DNA from: Syntrophaceae bacterium UBA6087
Lineage (GTDB): Bacteria > Desulfobacterota > Desulfomonilia > UBA1062
DNA: 64,000 bases
Direction: 5' to 3'
Assembly: GCA_002448235.1 (NCBI GenBank)
Contig: DIXF01000013.1
Location: forward strand, 17,213-81,212
Shown: positions 34,285-43,339 of the stretch, in pieces
Layout: each line of letters opens with the position of its first letter
Position numbering within the stretch: position 1 is the first letter of the stretch
Translations under genes and position numbers: made by a program
Notes under the pieces: model-generated
Database searches by the model: none
What the model was told of the DNA's origin: nothing
Seen by the model: only the letters and a program-made list of their open reading frames with translations

Positions 34285-34924
34285 CGGCAATCTCGAACAT
34301 CTCCTTGATAGCATTCTCCGGAGAACTGCTGTTGAACACGCTCGAACCGGCGACAACCACCTCCACTCCCTTGCGCAGGACCAGGGCGAGGTTTTCCTTT
34401 CCTATGCCGCCGTCGATCTGGATGAGGATATTCTTCCCCGATACGAGCTTTGCCGTCTTTTCTATCTTGGGCAGCACGGCATCGATGAACTTCTGCCCGC
34501 CGAAACCGGGGTTGACGCTCATGATCAGCACCAGGCCGACGGCATCGAGGCAATGCTCTATGGTGCTCAGAGGGGTGGCGGGGTTCAGAGACACGCCCGG
34601 AGTGCATCCCAGCTCGCGTATCCTCGTCAGCGTCCGGTGGAGGTGGGTGCATGCCTCCGCATGAACGGTTATCCCGTTGGCTCCCGCTTCGGCAAACGCC
34701 TCCAGGTATCTGTCAGGATCCGAAATCATCAGGTGACAGTCGAGGTACGCATCGGTAACGCCCCTCAAGCTCCGCACTACAAGGGGGCCTATGGTGATGT
34801 TGGGCACGAAATGGCCGTCCATGACATCCACATGTATCCACTGCGCCCCGGCCGACAGGACCTTCCTTACCTCTGTTCCGAGGCAGGAAAAGTCAGCCGA
34901 CAGTATTGACGGTGCAAGGATCAT
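34268..34924 (-). CDS. rpe: Ribulose-phosphate 3-epimerase
   Basis: A protein of 218 residues from the ATG at 34924, with AAAGGGGAG upstream. It interconverts ribulose-5-phosphate and xylulose-5-phosphate. TIM-barrel signatures: ILAPSILSADFSCLG, WIHVDVMDGHFVPNITIGP (metal D and H), MSVNPGFGGQKFI and IQIDGGIGKEN, with VAGSSVF for phosphate binding. It is the third gene after def-fmt and overlaps the TPR lipoprotein start. Confidence 0.97.
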   Translation of the reverse strand: MILAPSILSADFSCLGTEVRKVLSAGAQWIHVDVMDGHFVPNITIGPLVVRSLRGVTDAYLDCHLMISDPDRYLEAFAEAGANGITVHAEACTHLHRTLTRIRELGCTPGVSLNPATPLSTIEHCLDAVGLVLIMSVNPGFGGQKFIDAVLPKIEKTAKLVSGKNILIQIDGGIGKENLALVLRKGVEVVVAGSSVFNSSSPENAIKEMFEIADAQNR

Positions 34925-35042
34925 TTGCGCTCCCCTTTGTTTCGCCTTTTTCGATTTCCGATAACCGAAACAACCCGGTGCTTTTTCCTCTAGCACGTAT
35001 CGCAGAAGATTTCTGCACCTATTTTGCCCGATAATGCAGGGC

Positions 35043-35978
35043 TTACATCCTTCCCAACAGGACTTCCTCCGAGCGGAGTCCGACGGAGAAGGCATGGCCG
35101 TCCAATGCCTTTTTCCCTTCGATCTGCATGATTTCTGGGATGACGAAGCCTCCGGAGCAGGCAATTTTCAAGCCCCGCGCATCTTTGATCATGGTGCCGA
35201 AAGGCCGGTCGTGCGTGACGAGCTCATACCTGCTGCGCAGGATCTTCAATGTCTTTTCCCCGAAGTACGTATATGCACACGGCCAGGGAACAAGCCCCCG
35301 GACCATGTTATGGATCGTCTTCGGGTCTTTGCCCCAGTCGATCTCGCCTTCTTCCTTTTTGAGCATGGGAGCGCAGGTGGCTTCTTCATGCTTCTGCGGC
35401 ACTGCCTCGATACCGCCCTTATCGAGAAGGGGCAATACCTCCAGGAGCTTTTCGGCGCCGAGGTCGCTCAGTCTGTGCGCCAGGCTTACCGCATCGTCAT
35501 CCTCTGTTATCGGGGTTTCAGCTTCGAGGAACACCGGCCCTGAATCCATGCCGGAATCGATCTGCATGATGCTCACGCCGGTGACTCTGCATCCCTCGAT
35601 GATCGCCCGGTTGATCGGGGCAGCCCCCCTGAAGCGCGGCAGAAGGGATGCATGGATATTTACGAAGCCATGTTTCGGGAGATGAAGCATTTCGTCGGGG
35701 ATCATCTTCCCGTATGCGACAACGATGACCGCATCGAGGGTTTCCTTTTTCACGGCATCGAAGATCTCCTGATTGCCTTTGAGTTTCTGGGGCTGGAGCA
35801 CCGGGATGCCATGCTCCAGTGCGAGAAGCTTTACCGGAGGCATCTGGATCTGCCGGCCCCTCCCTTTGGGCTTGTCCGGCTGGGTGATGACGAAGGATAC
35901 CTCATGGGCCTCTGCAAGGATCAGCGCCTTCAGCGCAGGCAGGGCAAACTCCGGAGTGCCCATGAAGGCGAGTCTCAT
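35043..35978 (-). CDS. fmt: Methionyl-tRNA formyltransferase
   Basis: A protein of 311 residues beginning MRLAFMGTPEFALPALKAL at 35978, overlapping the def stop by 4 bp. The active-site region IHASLLPRFRGAAPINRAI (asparagine, histidine and the SLLPR loop) and DSGMDSGPVFLE are intact. A C-terminal OB-like domain follows near VPWPCAYTYF. It formylates Met on initiator tRNA using 10-formyl-tetrahydrofolate. The def-fmt pairing is classical; the initiator tRNA itself lies at 57594. Confidence 0.97.
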   Translation of the reverse strand: MRLAFMGTPEFALPALKALILAEAHEVSFVITQPDKPKGRGRQIQMPPVKLLALEHGIPVLQPQKLKGNQEIFDAVKKETLDAVIVVAYGKMIPDEMLHLPKHGFVNIHASLLPRFRGAAPINRAIIEGCRVTGVSIMQIDSGMDSGPVFLEAETPITEDDDAVSLAHRLSDLGAEKLLEVLPLLDKGGIEAVPQKHEEATCAPMLKKEEGEIDWGKDPKTIHNMVRGLVPWPCAYTYFGEKTLKILRSRYELVTHDRPFGTMIKDARGLKIACSGGFVIPEIMQIEGKKALDGHAFSVGLRSEEVLLGRM

Positions 35979-36475
35979 ATCTTGCCTTTTTTTCTTTTCT
36001 TCAGGTAGATCGATCGTTTCAGAAAGGAGGCGTAGTCCAGAATGACAACACCGTTTAAGTGGTCTATCTCGTGCTGGAATATCCGTGCAAGGAAGCCTTC
36101 GGCTTCTATCCGCACATCTTTGCCTTTGAGGTCGATCCCCGAAACGAGTATTCTCGTCGAACGGTCGACGTCGACCGAGGTCTCGGGAACGCTTAAGCAC
36201 ATCTCGCTGTCCGTCTCGACCCCTTCCTTTTCGACGATCACCGGATTGACAAGCACGATGAGCTGGTTTTCTTCCTTGCCGCTCGTCGGGTCGACGACGA
36301 TGAGCCGCTTCTGCTGCCCGACCTGAGGGGCAGCCAGGCCCACCCCGGGGGCGGCGTACATGGTCTGAGTCATATCTTCGGCAAGGGTGACGATATCGAG
36401 ATCGATGTTCTCTATATCGTTTGCCCTGGATTTAAGGACATGGTCAGGATAAATGGAGATTTCTTTTTTCGGCAT
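35975..36475 (-). CDS. def: Peptide deformylase
   Basis: A protein of 166 residues. Motif 1 is GVGLAAPQVG. Motif 3 is FQHEIDHLNGV with the metal-binding HExxH. Motif 2 reads SEMCLSVPE where most enzymes have EGCLS, so the metal-binding cysteine is present but the glycine before it is replaced by methionine. It removes the N-formyl group from nascent proteins. It is translationally coupled to fmt downstream. Confidence 0.96.
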   Translation of the reverse strand: MPKKEISIYPDHVLKSRANDIENIDLDIVTLAEDMTQTMYAAPGVGLAAPQVGQQKRLIVVDPTSGKEENQLIVLVNPVIVEKEGVETDSEMCLSVPETSVDVDRSTRILVSGIDLKGKDVRIEAEGFLARIFQHEIDHLNGVVILDYASFLKRSIYLKKRKKGKI

Positions 36476-36527
36476 AATAAAGATAAAATAAGACCAAAGG
36501 TCTCAGTCTGTCAAGTAGCCCTATTCC

Positions 36528-36758
36528 TTAGAATTTACTCGATGCAGGGAACAGTGGGGGATTCCGGTATCTCTGATACTCGCTGCATCTCACGTTGTAC
36601 CTGCACACCTTGCATACATCGAGGGCTACCTTGGGGGATCCTTTGCGTTTGCTGCATGAAATGTACGTTCTCATGGAGTCTTTGTGTCCTGCAGATGAAA
36701 AAGCTGTCTTTATGACGCTGTCCGACATCTCGCACCCGGCCGGGACATGATAGATCAT
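36528..36758 (-). CDS. Small cysteine-containing protein, possible zinc-binding
   Basis: A protein of up to 76 residues. The C-terminal half (from MRTYISC at 36674) reads RTYISCSKRKGSPKVALDVC then KVCRYNVRCSEYQRYRNPPLF, with C-x-x-C plus further cysteines that could hold a metal. The start is uncertain: 36758 is right at GGGAG, while internal ATGs at 36728 and 36674 have weak sites. It lies alone between def and the sirtuin gene, in a 415-bp gap. No characterised family was recognised. Confidence 0.5.
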   Translation of the reverse strand: MIYHVPAGCEMSDSVIKTAFSSAGHKDSMRTYISCSKRKGSPKVALDVCKVCRYNVRCSEYQRYRNPPLFPASSKF

Positions 36759-36890
36759 CTCCCGGTAAATTCACCATAGCATATCCCGTGAAGAGGTCAA
36801 GCCCGTGATGAACGATCTTTTTCGTGAAAAAGGCACCTGCGGCAAACATCTCCTATGAGCCCGATACAATGGAGAGGAATCCCGCGGCAC

Positions 36891-37706
36891 CTACCGCTTT
36901 TGGTTTTCCCGGATCTTCTGTTCGATGTGGAAGAGCACCTCTCCGGCCCTTCCCTGGATGAGGAAATCGGAAACGTCGTTGGTGAGCGGAGTGGGCTCCC
37001 AGTTGATCTCGACTACATGGCAATTCGATTTGGGCAGGGCGATGCCGCCGATACCCCTGAGCAGGGTGCTCATGCCTTTGGCGATCAACGGCAGCGAAGC
37101 AGCAGGTTCAACCTGAGCGGATGTACCGATTACGAGCATCAGGTCGCAGTCTTCCGCTTCGTTGAATGATTGCCTCAGCGCTTCCTGCGGGATCGCTTCA
37201 CCGAAAAAGACGGCATCGGGTTTCATGATCCCGCTGCACGTGCACCTCGGGGTCCGTCCCTTCTCCAGTTCCTCGAGCACGTGCTCATACCCCTCTTTTT
37301 TGCCGCATTTCAGGCACCTGGCGAAGAGCATATTGCCGTGGAACTCGATGACGTTGCGGCTGCCTGCCTTCTGATGGAGGTTGTCCACATTCTGGGTGAT
37401 GACGGCCTTGAGAACCCCGATCTTTTCCAGATAGGCCAGCGCCCTGTGGCCTGTATTCGGCAGCGCGTCCCAGAGCGTGAACTCGTTCGATTTATGCATG
37501 TCGAACATGCACCTCCAGACGTTTTCAGGGTCGGCCATAAACCGGTCGATAAAAAATATCGTGGGGTCGTACCGCTCCCATATCCCGCCGGGAGACCTGA
37601 AGTCAGGCACCCCGGACTCGGTGGATATCCCGGCGCCGGTGAGAACGACTGCGTGGGTTGCTTCCAGCAGGAGTTCGACTGTCTTATCGATGAGGCGCAA
37701 ATCCAT
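36891..37706 (-). CDS. NAD-dependent protein deacylase, Sir2 family
   Basis: A protein of 271 residues. The Rossmann NAD site VVLTGAGISTESGVPDFRSPGG, the TQNVDNLHQKAG motif, the catalytic histidine in IEFHGN, the zinc ligands CLKC and CTC, and the NAD-ribose region VIGTSAQVEPAASLPL are all present, so it should be an active sirtuin. It removes acyl groups from lysines using NAD+, for example on acyl-CoA synthetases. No acetyltransferase lies nearby. The start ATG has no strong ribosome site. Confidence 0.93.
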   Translation of the reverse strand: MDLRLIDKTVELLLEATHAVVLTGAGISTESGVPDFRSPGGIWERYDPTIFFIDRFMADPENVWRCMFDMHKSNEFTLWDALPNTGHRALAYLEKIGVLKAVITQNVDNLHQKAGSRNVIEFHGNMLFARCLKCGKKEGYEHVLEELEKGRTPRCTCSGIMKPDAVFFGEAIPQEALRQSFNEAEDCDLMLVIGTSAQVEPAASLPLIAKGMSTLLRGIGGIALPKSNCHVVEINWEPTPLTNDVSDFLIQGRAGEVLFHIEQKIRENQKR

Positions 37707-37801
37707 GAATTCGCTTTACCAGAGGCAGGGGCCTTGGTCAAGGCGTATAGATTATAGTAAGTTGTCATGATATCAGGTGGTATGTATTATTGAAGATCCC
37801 G

Positions 37802-39343
37802 TCACCCGGAGGGCGATACGTCCGCCTCCTCATTCACGCGGCCGTTGCCGAGCACCAGAAATATCCCTGCCAGAAGGGTATACCCCAGGGCAACAGTATA
37901 GTGGATGTCGGATGCGAGTCTCCAGGGGAGATACACTTCGCCGGAAGGAAGCACGGAATGGATTATGCCGAAGAGGGTGAAGACCGCGCAGGTCAGGGCG
38001 TAGAGAGATGCCATCCTGGGTTTGCGGTCGATGATATAGGACATCATCCCTCCCCAGAGCAGCGCGGTCATGATGAACCCGTTGCTGAGCACGGTCAGGG
38101 ACTGGAGCATGGTGGCGAGGCGGGGCGGCAGCTTGTCCGGGGTAATGTCCGCGGCGCCCAGGAACTGGCTGAGGATGATCATGACGAGGCTGGCGATGAC
38201 CGGCAGGAAACTGAAGCTCACTGCCTCGGAATGCTCCGGGGGTGACTCCCTGTAGGCCTGGCGGACAATCTCGAAACCGACGAACATGAAGATCGGGGCC
38301 AGCGCTGCGCGCGGGATGATGCTCACGATCAGCGAGAGCAGGCCGATCATGGAACTCAGGCCGACGAGCAGCCCGGTGAGGAGCGTATACCAGTAGGTGG
38401 CGCCCATCTTTTTGTAGGCAGGGTGCCCGATATAGGGCGTGGTCTGCGCCACGCCGCCGAAAAAGGCTGCGACGAGCGAGGTCAGCGCCTCGGTGAGGAG
38501 GATGTCACGGGTCCTGTATTCGTCTCCTGCCAGCCGTGCGCTCTCGGTGTTGTTGATCCCGCCGATGATGGTGAGGATGCCGAAAGGTATGGCGAGCGGC
38601 AGATACTGGACGGTCCTCGGCAGGGCTTCGAGAAATCCGATGGAAAAGACGGGAAGGGACAGGCTCATCTCAAAGACCGGCTTCTGAAATTCCGGGAGGT
38701 ATCCGTAAAATCCCAGGGCGAAGTGCAGTCCTGTGCCCAGGAGCACGGCGGCCAGGACCCCGGGGATCCTTCCGGGAAGCTCGAGCCGGCCTAAAAGAAA
38801 GGCGAAGATCAGGCCGAGTGCGGTCATGCCCACCACAACCTCGTTGAAGATATCGATGACGGGCAGGAAGCCGAGGAGAACGAGCCCCACCCCGGCGATG
38901 GAGCCCAGGAGCCCTGCCCTGGGGATGATGCGCTGCACGAACCCGCCGAGGAACGATGTGACGATCTTGACGACGCCGATCATGAACAGCGTTGCCATGC
39001 CGATGTGCCAGGTGAGCACTGCGTCCTGGGTCGCCACATAGGCGGGGCCGATCACCGCATAGGCCAGGCCTATGGACGACGGGGTGTCGAGGCCGAGCGG
39101 CATGGCCGTGACATCGCTCCGTCCTGTCTTTTTCTTCAGGCGCAAAGCAAGCCAGGTATAGATCAGGTCGCCGAAGAGGACGCCGAGCGCCGTTCCCGGG
39201 ATCATGCGCTTCATGATGATCTCGGCGGGATAGTTGAAGGTGAAGATGAGGATCGCGCTTAAAAAGACGAGCACCCCCAGGTTGTCGAGGAAAAGGGCGA
39301 GAAACGCCGTTGTTTCTCCCCAGAACTTGTTCCTGTCCCGCAT
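37802..39343 (-). CDS. Xanthine/uracil/guanine-type permease (NCS2/AzgA-like)
   Basis: A protein of 513 residues with about 12 membrane helices. GGAGGGGAG precedes the ATG at 39343. Family-like segments: SDVTAMPLGLDTPSSIGLAYAV near the front and TIIGGINNTESARLAGDEYRTRDILLTEALTSL in the second half, which carries the acidic E of the transport site. These are inner-membrane proton/base symporters. No nucleobase metabolic gene is adjacent, so the substrate is inferred only from family. Confidence 0.85.
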   Translation of the reverse strand: MRDRNKFWGETTAFLALFLDNLGVLVFLSAILIFTFNYPAEIIMKRMIPGTALGVLFGDLIYTWLALRLKKKTGRSDVTAMPLGLDTPSSIGLAYAVIGPAYVATQDAVLTWHIGMATLFMIGVVKIVTSFLGGFVQRIIPRAGLLGSIAGVGLVLLGFLPVIDIFNEVVVGMTALGLIFAFLLGRLELPGRIPGVLAAVLLGTGLHFALGFYGYLPEFQKPVFEMSLSLPVFSIGFLEALPRTVQYLPLAIPFGILTIIGGINNTESARLAGDEYRTRDILLTEALTSLVAAFFGGVAQTTPYIGHPAYKKMGATYWYTLLTGLLVGLSSMIGLLSLIVSIIPRAALAPIFMFVGFEIVRQAYRESPPEHSEAVSFSFLPVIASLVMIILSQFLGAADITPDKLPPRLATMLQSLTVLSNGFIMTALLWGGMMSYIIDRKPRMASLYALTCAVFTLFGIIHSVLPSGEVYLPWRLASDIHYTVALGYTLLAGIFLVLGNGRVNEEADVSPSG

Positions 39344-39406
39344 GAGCTCCCCTCCATGCCTTCGCAGACCAGGCTCCCCTGCTCAGTCGATCGAAGCTTG
39401 CTGCGT

Positions 39407-40279
39407 TTATCGAGAATTTAGATGCCTCATGACCACCTGCCGCATGAGCTCGACCGGTGCTTCGCGGCCGGTAAACAGCTCGAACTGCAGCGCCGCCTGG
39501 TTGATGAACATCTCGGCGCCGGAGATCGCAATAAGCCCCTTTGCCCCGGCATCGCGCAGGAGTTTCGTCTCAAGCGGATTATAGACGATATCGAAAACTA
39601 CCTGGCCGGGGCGGAACAGGGCTGCGGGGACCAGCGAGGCATCAACTCCGGGGTGCATTCCCACCGGCGTGCAGTGAATGATGATGTCGGCGGCCTCCAT
39701 GGCTGTCGCAAGGGAGTCTCCGTCGAGGGAGGCCGATCCTATGGGCGTATCGGCGCCAGCCTGAAGGTCCGCGGCGAGCCGGTTTACCATGTTCGTGTCG
39801 ATATCCAGGATGGACAGGGACTTCAGCGAGCCCGCCCGGGCGAGGGTAAACGCTATGGCCCTGGCCGCGCCTCCCGAACCCAGCATCAGGACGTTGCGGC
39901 CCTTTGTCTCCACTCCGGCATCTTTGATGGCCTTGAGCGCGCCCGGCCCGTCCGTACCCGAGCCCAGCAGCTTGCCCTGCGTATGGATGATCGTATTGAT
40001 CGAGCCGATGGACCGGTCCACGGAGGCTATCTCATCCACGTAATTCATGGCCTCGATCTTATGCGGTATGGTGACGCTTAAGCCGCGGAAGTTCTCAAAA
40101 GCCCGCATGCCTGCGAGCGCATTCTTGACGTCCTCCACCTGGAAGGCCACATAGATGAAATCCAGTCCCAGTTCCTCGAAGGCGGCATTGTGGATCGCGG
40201 GCGACAGGCTGTGAGCGACCGGGTTGCCGATGACAGCGCATACCTGGGTGCTGGTCTTGATTGCCCGAACGTTTTTCAT
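39407..40279 (-). CDS. aroE: Shikimate dehydrogenase
   Basis: A protein of 290 residues from the ATG at 40279, with GAGGAG upstream. The substrate domain starts AVIGNPVAHSLSPAIHNAAF with the serine pair, followed by SVTIPHKIEAM with the catalytic lysine. The NADP-binding domain has MLGSGGAARAIAFTLA, and ISGAEMFINQAALQFELFTG is the C-terminal hallmark. It reduces 3-dehydroshikimate in the aromatic amino-acid pathway. It lies between the permease and lolA on the minus strand. Confidence 0.96.
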   Translation of the reverse strand: MKNVRAIKTSTQVCAVIGNPVAHSLSPAIHNAAFEELGLDFIYVAFQVEDVKNALAGMRAFENFRGLSVTIPHKIEAMNYVDEIASVDRSIGSINTIIHTQGKLLGSGTDGPGALKAIKDAGVETKGRNVLMLGSGGAARAIAFTLARAGSLKSLSILDIDTNMVNRLAADLQAGADTPIGSASLDGDSLATAMEAADIIIHCTPVGMHPGVDASLVPAALFRPGQVVFDIVYNPLETKLLRDAGAKGLIAISGAEMFINQAALQFELFTGREAPVELMRQVVMRHLNSR

Positions 40280-40344
40280 GCAAAGCTCCTCGTATAACAA
40301 AACAGCACGTCAGAGATTCATCCTTTAAAAGGCTGTCATTCCTC

Positions 40345-40956
40345 TTACTTATCGGGTTTTTCAGCCGGGGTGCCGGTACTCTTCAGATCGAAGATCTCAT
40401 TGCTTACCCCGGTGCCGAACCGGTAGCCCGTAAGCCGGATATCGCTCTGGTTGCCTGTGGCGTCCTTGAGCATGATCCTCTTGATGGCATGAGATTTTTC
40501 CGTCCATACGGTGATATGCCCCGATCCGCCCTTGGGATACAGGAAGAGCGCTTCATCGCTTTCTTTGATCTCATAGCCTTCGCCGATGGCGTCAAGGCCG
40601 GAGAAAAAGCCCAGGATATTCTGTGTGGCCATTTCCGGAGGCAGCTCCTGAGTCTGAGTGGTCCCTTCCTCGGGGAGGTGAACCACAACCGTCTGGCCTT
40701 TCAGAATGATGACCTGGCGCTGGGGCGCGGCTACGTCCATCCGCACGCCGGTATTGCGCTTGTAGGAGACCTTGCCGGTGAAATGCACGGTCTTGTTCAC
40801 AAGGCTCTGATACGTGTCCTGGGTAAAATTCACAGTGAAGTTTTCATGCTTCTTATAAAAGTTCTGGATATTCTTCAGACTCTCCGCATGCAGCGATGCC
40901 GCCGCAAAGAGAATGAATATGATCGCCGCGATACTAGTCTTCAAGTTCTGCTGCAT
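40345..40956 (-). CDS. lolA: Outer-membrane lipoprotein carrier LolA
   Basis: A protein of 203 residues with a signal peptide (TSIAAIIFILFAAASLHA). The mature part has the LolA beta-sheet pattern: FTVNFTQDTYQSLVNKTVHFTGKVSYKRNTGVRMDV, then QVIILKGQTVVVHLPEE and KRIMLKDATGNQSDIRLTGY. It shuttles lipoproteins across the periplasm to LolB or the outer membrane. The ATG lies inside the ftsK 3' end (23-bp overlap); ftsK-lolA linkage is common in Gram-negatives. Confidence 0.93.
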   Translation of the reverse strand: MQQNLKTSIAAIIFILFAAASLHAESLKNIQNFYKKHENFTVNFTQDTYQSLVNKTVHFTGKVSYKRNTGVRMDVAAPQRQVIILKGQTVVVHLPEEGTTQTQELPPEMATQNILGFFSGLDAIGEGYEIKESDEALFLYPKGGSGHITVWTEKSHAIKRIMLKDATGNQSDIRLTGYRFGTGVSNEIFDLKSTGTPAEKPDK

Positions 40957-43183
40957 ATGACGTTACCAATACCTTTCTTGGTTTTCCCGCTGTGTCCGAC
41001 GGGCCTATGATTCCTTCCCTCTCCATCTGCTCCACGATCCTGGCTGCCCGGTTATACCCGATCCTGAACCTTCGCTGGATCAGGGATATGGACGCGCTCC
41101 CCTTGCCGGTGACGAACTCCAGGGCCTGATCGTAGACCGGATCGTATTCTTCATCCAGAGGTGATCCGCCGCCGTTGCCGTTGCTGTCTTCGTCCGCGAG
41201 CCGTGCGATCTGATCGCCCAGGCCCTCGATGTATTCCGGGCCGCCCTGCTGCCTGATGAAGTCCACCACGTGATCGAGCTCCTCTTCCGAGACAAAGGAC
41301 CCGTGAATGCGGGTGAGGCCGGAGTTCCCCGGCGTGAGGAAGAGCATGTCCCCGAGGCCCAGGAGCTGGTCTGCGCCTGAAGAATCGAGGATGGTCCGCG
41401 AGTCTATTTTCGAGGAGACCCGAAACGAGATCCGGGTGGGGAAGTTGGACTTGATCAGTCCGGTGATCACGTCCACGGAAGGCCGCTGGGTTGCGACGAT
41501 CATGTGGATGCCGGCTGCACGGGCCATCTGGGCAAGCCGTGCGATATAGGTCTCCACCTCGCGGTTGACCATCATGAGGTCCGCCATCTCGTCGATAACG
41601 ATGACGAGTTTGGGCAGCAGCCCGGTTTTTTCGTTCTCGTTTTTCAGCGTCGCCAGGGTGGTGCATAACTCCTTGGCGTTTTTCTTTACCTTCTTGTTGT
41701 ACGAGTCGACCCCTTTGACGCCTAAGTCTTTGAACCATTCATAGCGCATCTCCATCTCTGCGACGGCCCATTTGAGGACCGGGATGGCCTCCTTGGGGTT
41801 GACCACCACCGGATAGAGCAGATGGGGTATGCCCTCGTAATGGGAGAGCTCGATCCGCTTGGGGTCGATCATGATGAACTTCAGCTCGGAGGGGTCGTTG
41901 CGGTAAAGGAGCGAGAGGATCATCGTGTTCAGACCTACGCTCTTGCCCGTGCCGGTAGCCCCTGCGATGAGCAGGTGCGGCATCTTCTCCAGGTTCGTCA
42001 CTACGGGGATGCCTTCGATGTTGCTCCCGAGCGCGAGCGTCAGCGGCGAGTTCGACATGACGAACTCCTTGCTGGAAAGGGTGTGCTTCAGGTACACCAT
42101 CTCGCGCGTCCGGTTGGGGATCTCGATGCCCACTGCGTTTTTCCCCGGTATGGGGGCCACGACCCGGACCGGCGACGCCTTGAGCGCCATGGCGAGGTCA
42201 TCGGCCAGGGAAACGATCTTGTTGATCTTGATCCCCGGTGCAGGGGTGAATTCATACATGGTGATCACCGGGCCCGGCTTGATCTCGAGGATTTCCCCTT
42301 CGACCCCGAAATCCTTGAGCTTGGCGATGATGAGCGTTGCATTGGCCTTGAGCTCTTTTTCGGTGATCACCCGGTTCTTCGCCGGAGGCTTGCTGAGCAG
42401 CGACAGCGGCGGCATCTGGTAGTTGTTCACGAAGTCGAGCGTCGCCTGCTTCGGGATTTCCGTTATGCTCTTGTCCTCGCGGGGTGTCCCGGCGATAGTG
42501 ATCTGGGGCTCTTTTTTGCCGGATTTTTCCGCCTTGGGAGCCGGCTCGCCATCGATCTCTCCGGCAGCTTTTTTCTGCTGTTTGGGCTTCGTGCGCTGCT
42601 CCAGCTCCTTGCGCCGCACGCGCACCTCCCAGTTTTCCCTCATTGCTGCCGTTAAGTCCCTGATCGAATGGTACGGGGTGGCGAAGTCATAGCCGATCAG
42701 CGCCCCTGCGCACAGGAGCATGAGCAGCAGCATGAGCGACCCCCACGCATTGAGATACTTGTACAGTGCCCCGCCGATGATCTTCCCGAGAATCCCTCCG
42801 GAGGGCATGGTCGTGGAGAAGAGGGTGACATCTTGTACGAAGATGTGCAGGAGACCTAAGCTTGCGAAAAAGATGATGAAGATGCTTAACCCCTTGATCC
42901 AGCCCGACGACGCCGTCTTTCTGAAGAAACGCACGGAGAGTTCCGCCAGAAAGAGGGGAATGATCAGTGCCGTCACCCCGAAGAGGATATACAGCCCGTC
43001 AGCGATATACGATCCGATAATGCCCATCCAGTTGTGGAGCTCTTTGACCTTCTGGTAATGGGAGAAGCTCGGGTCCGACGGATCGTACGATATCAGGGAC
43101 AGGAAGAGAAAGACGGCAACAAAGAGGATGAATATCCCCGGGACCGGGAAGGGGATCCTTGTTTCTTTATTCTTTTTTGCCAT
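40934..43183 (-). CDS. ftsK: DNA translocase FtsK/SpoIIIE family
   Basis: A protein of 749 residues. About four N-terminal membrane helices (residues ~15-170) are followed by a shortish linker rich in lysine. The motor domain has KNAVGIEIPNRTREMVYLK, the Walker A GATGTGKSVGLNTMILSLL, and VIVIDEMADLMM (Walker B). The winged gamma domain at the C-terminus (ISLIQRRFRIGYNRAARIVEQME) should read KOPS sites. It couples chromosome segregation to division at the septum. AAAGGATCC precedes the ATG. Confidence 0.96.
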   Translation of the reverse strand: MAKKNKETRIPFPVPGIFILFVAVFLFLSLISYDPSDPSFSHYQKVKELHNWMGIIGSYIADGLYILFGVTALIIPLFLAELSVRFFRKTASSGWIKGLSIFIIFFASLGLLHIFVQDVTLFSTTMPSGGILGKIIGGALYKYLNAWGSLMLLLMLLCAGALIGYDFATPYHSIRDLTAAMRENWEVRVRRKELEQRTKPKQQKKAAGEIDGEPAPKAEKSGKKEPQITIAGTPREDKSITEIPKQATLDFVNNYQMPPLSLLSKPPAKNRVITEKELKANATLIIAKLKDFGVEGEILEIKPGPVITMYEFTPAPGIKINKIVSLADDLAMALKASPVRVVAPIPGKNAVGIEIPNRTREMVYLKHTLSSKEFVMSNSPLTLALGSNIEGIPVVTNLEKMPHLLIAGATGTGKSVGLNTMILSLLYRNDPSELKFIMIDPKRIELSHYEGIPHLLYPVVVNPKEAIPVLKWAVAEMEMRYEWFKDLGVKGVDSYNKKVKKNAKELCTTLATLKNENEKTGLLPKLVIVIDEMADLMMVNREVETYIARLAQMARAAGIHMIVATQRPSVDVITGLIKSNFPTRISFRVSSKIDSRTILDSSGADQLLGLGDMLFLTPGNSGLTRIHGSFVSEEELDHVVDFIRQQGGPEYIEGLGDQIARLADEDSNGNGGGSPLDEEYDPVYDQALEFVTGKGSASISLIQRRFRIGYNRAARIVEQMEREGIIGPSDTAGKPRKVLVTSYAAELED

Positions 43184-43339
43184 CGAGGATCCTTTCAGGG
43201 TACCGCTTATACCATAACGTACCCCTTAAGCCCAGCAATTTAGAGAATACGCGAAAAAGCTGCGGCATTGTACAGTCCATACCAAAAATCTCAGAGAAAT
43301 CAAGCACGCGTTGCACCGTCACCCGATGAGCCTCGATCT

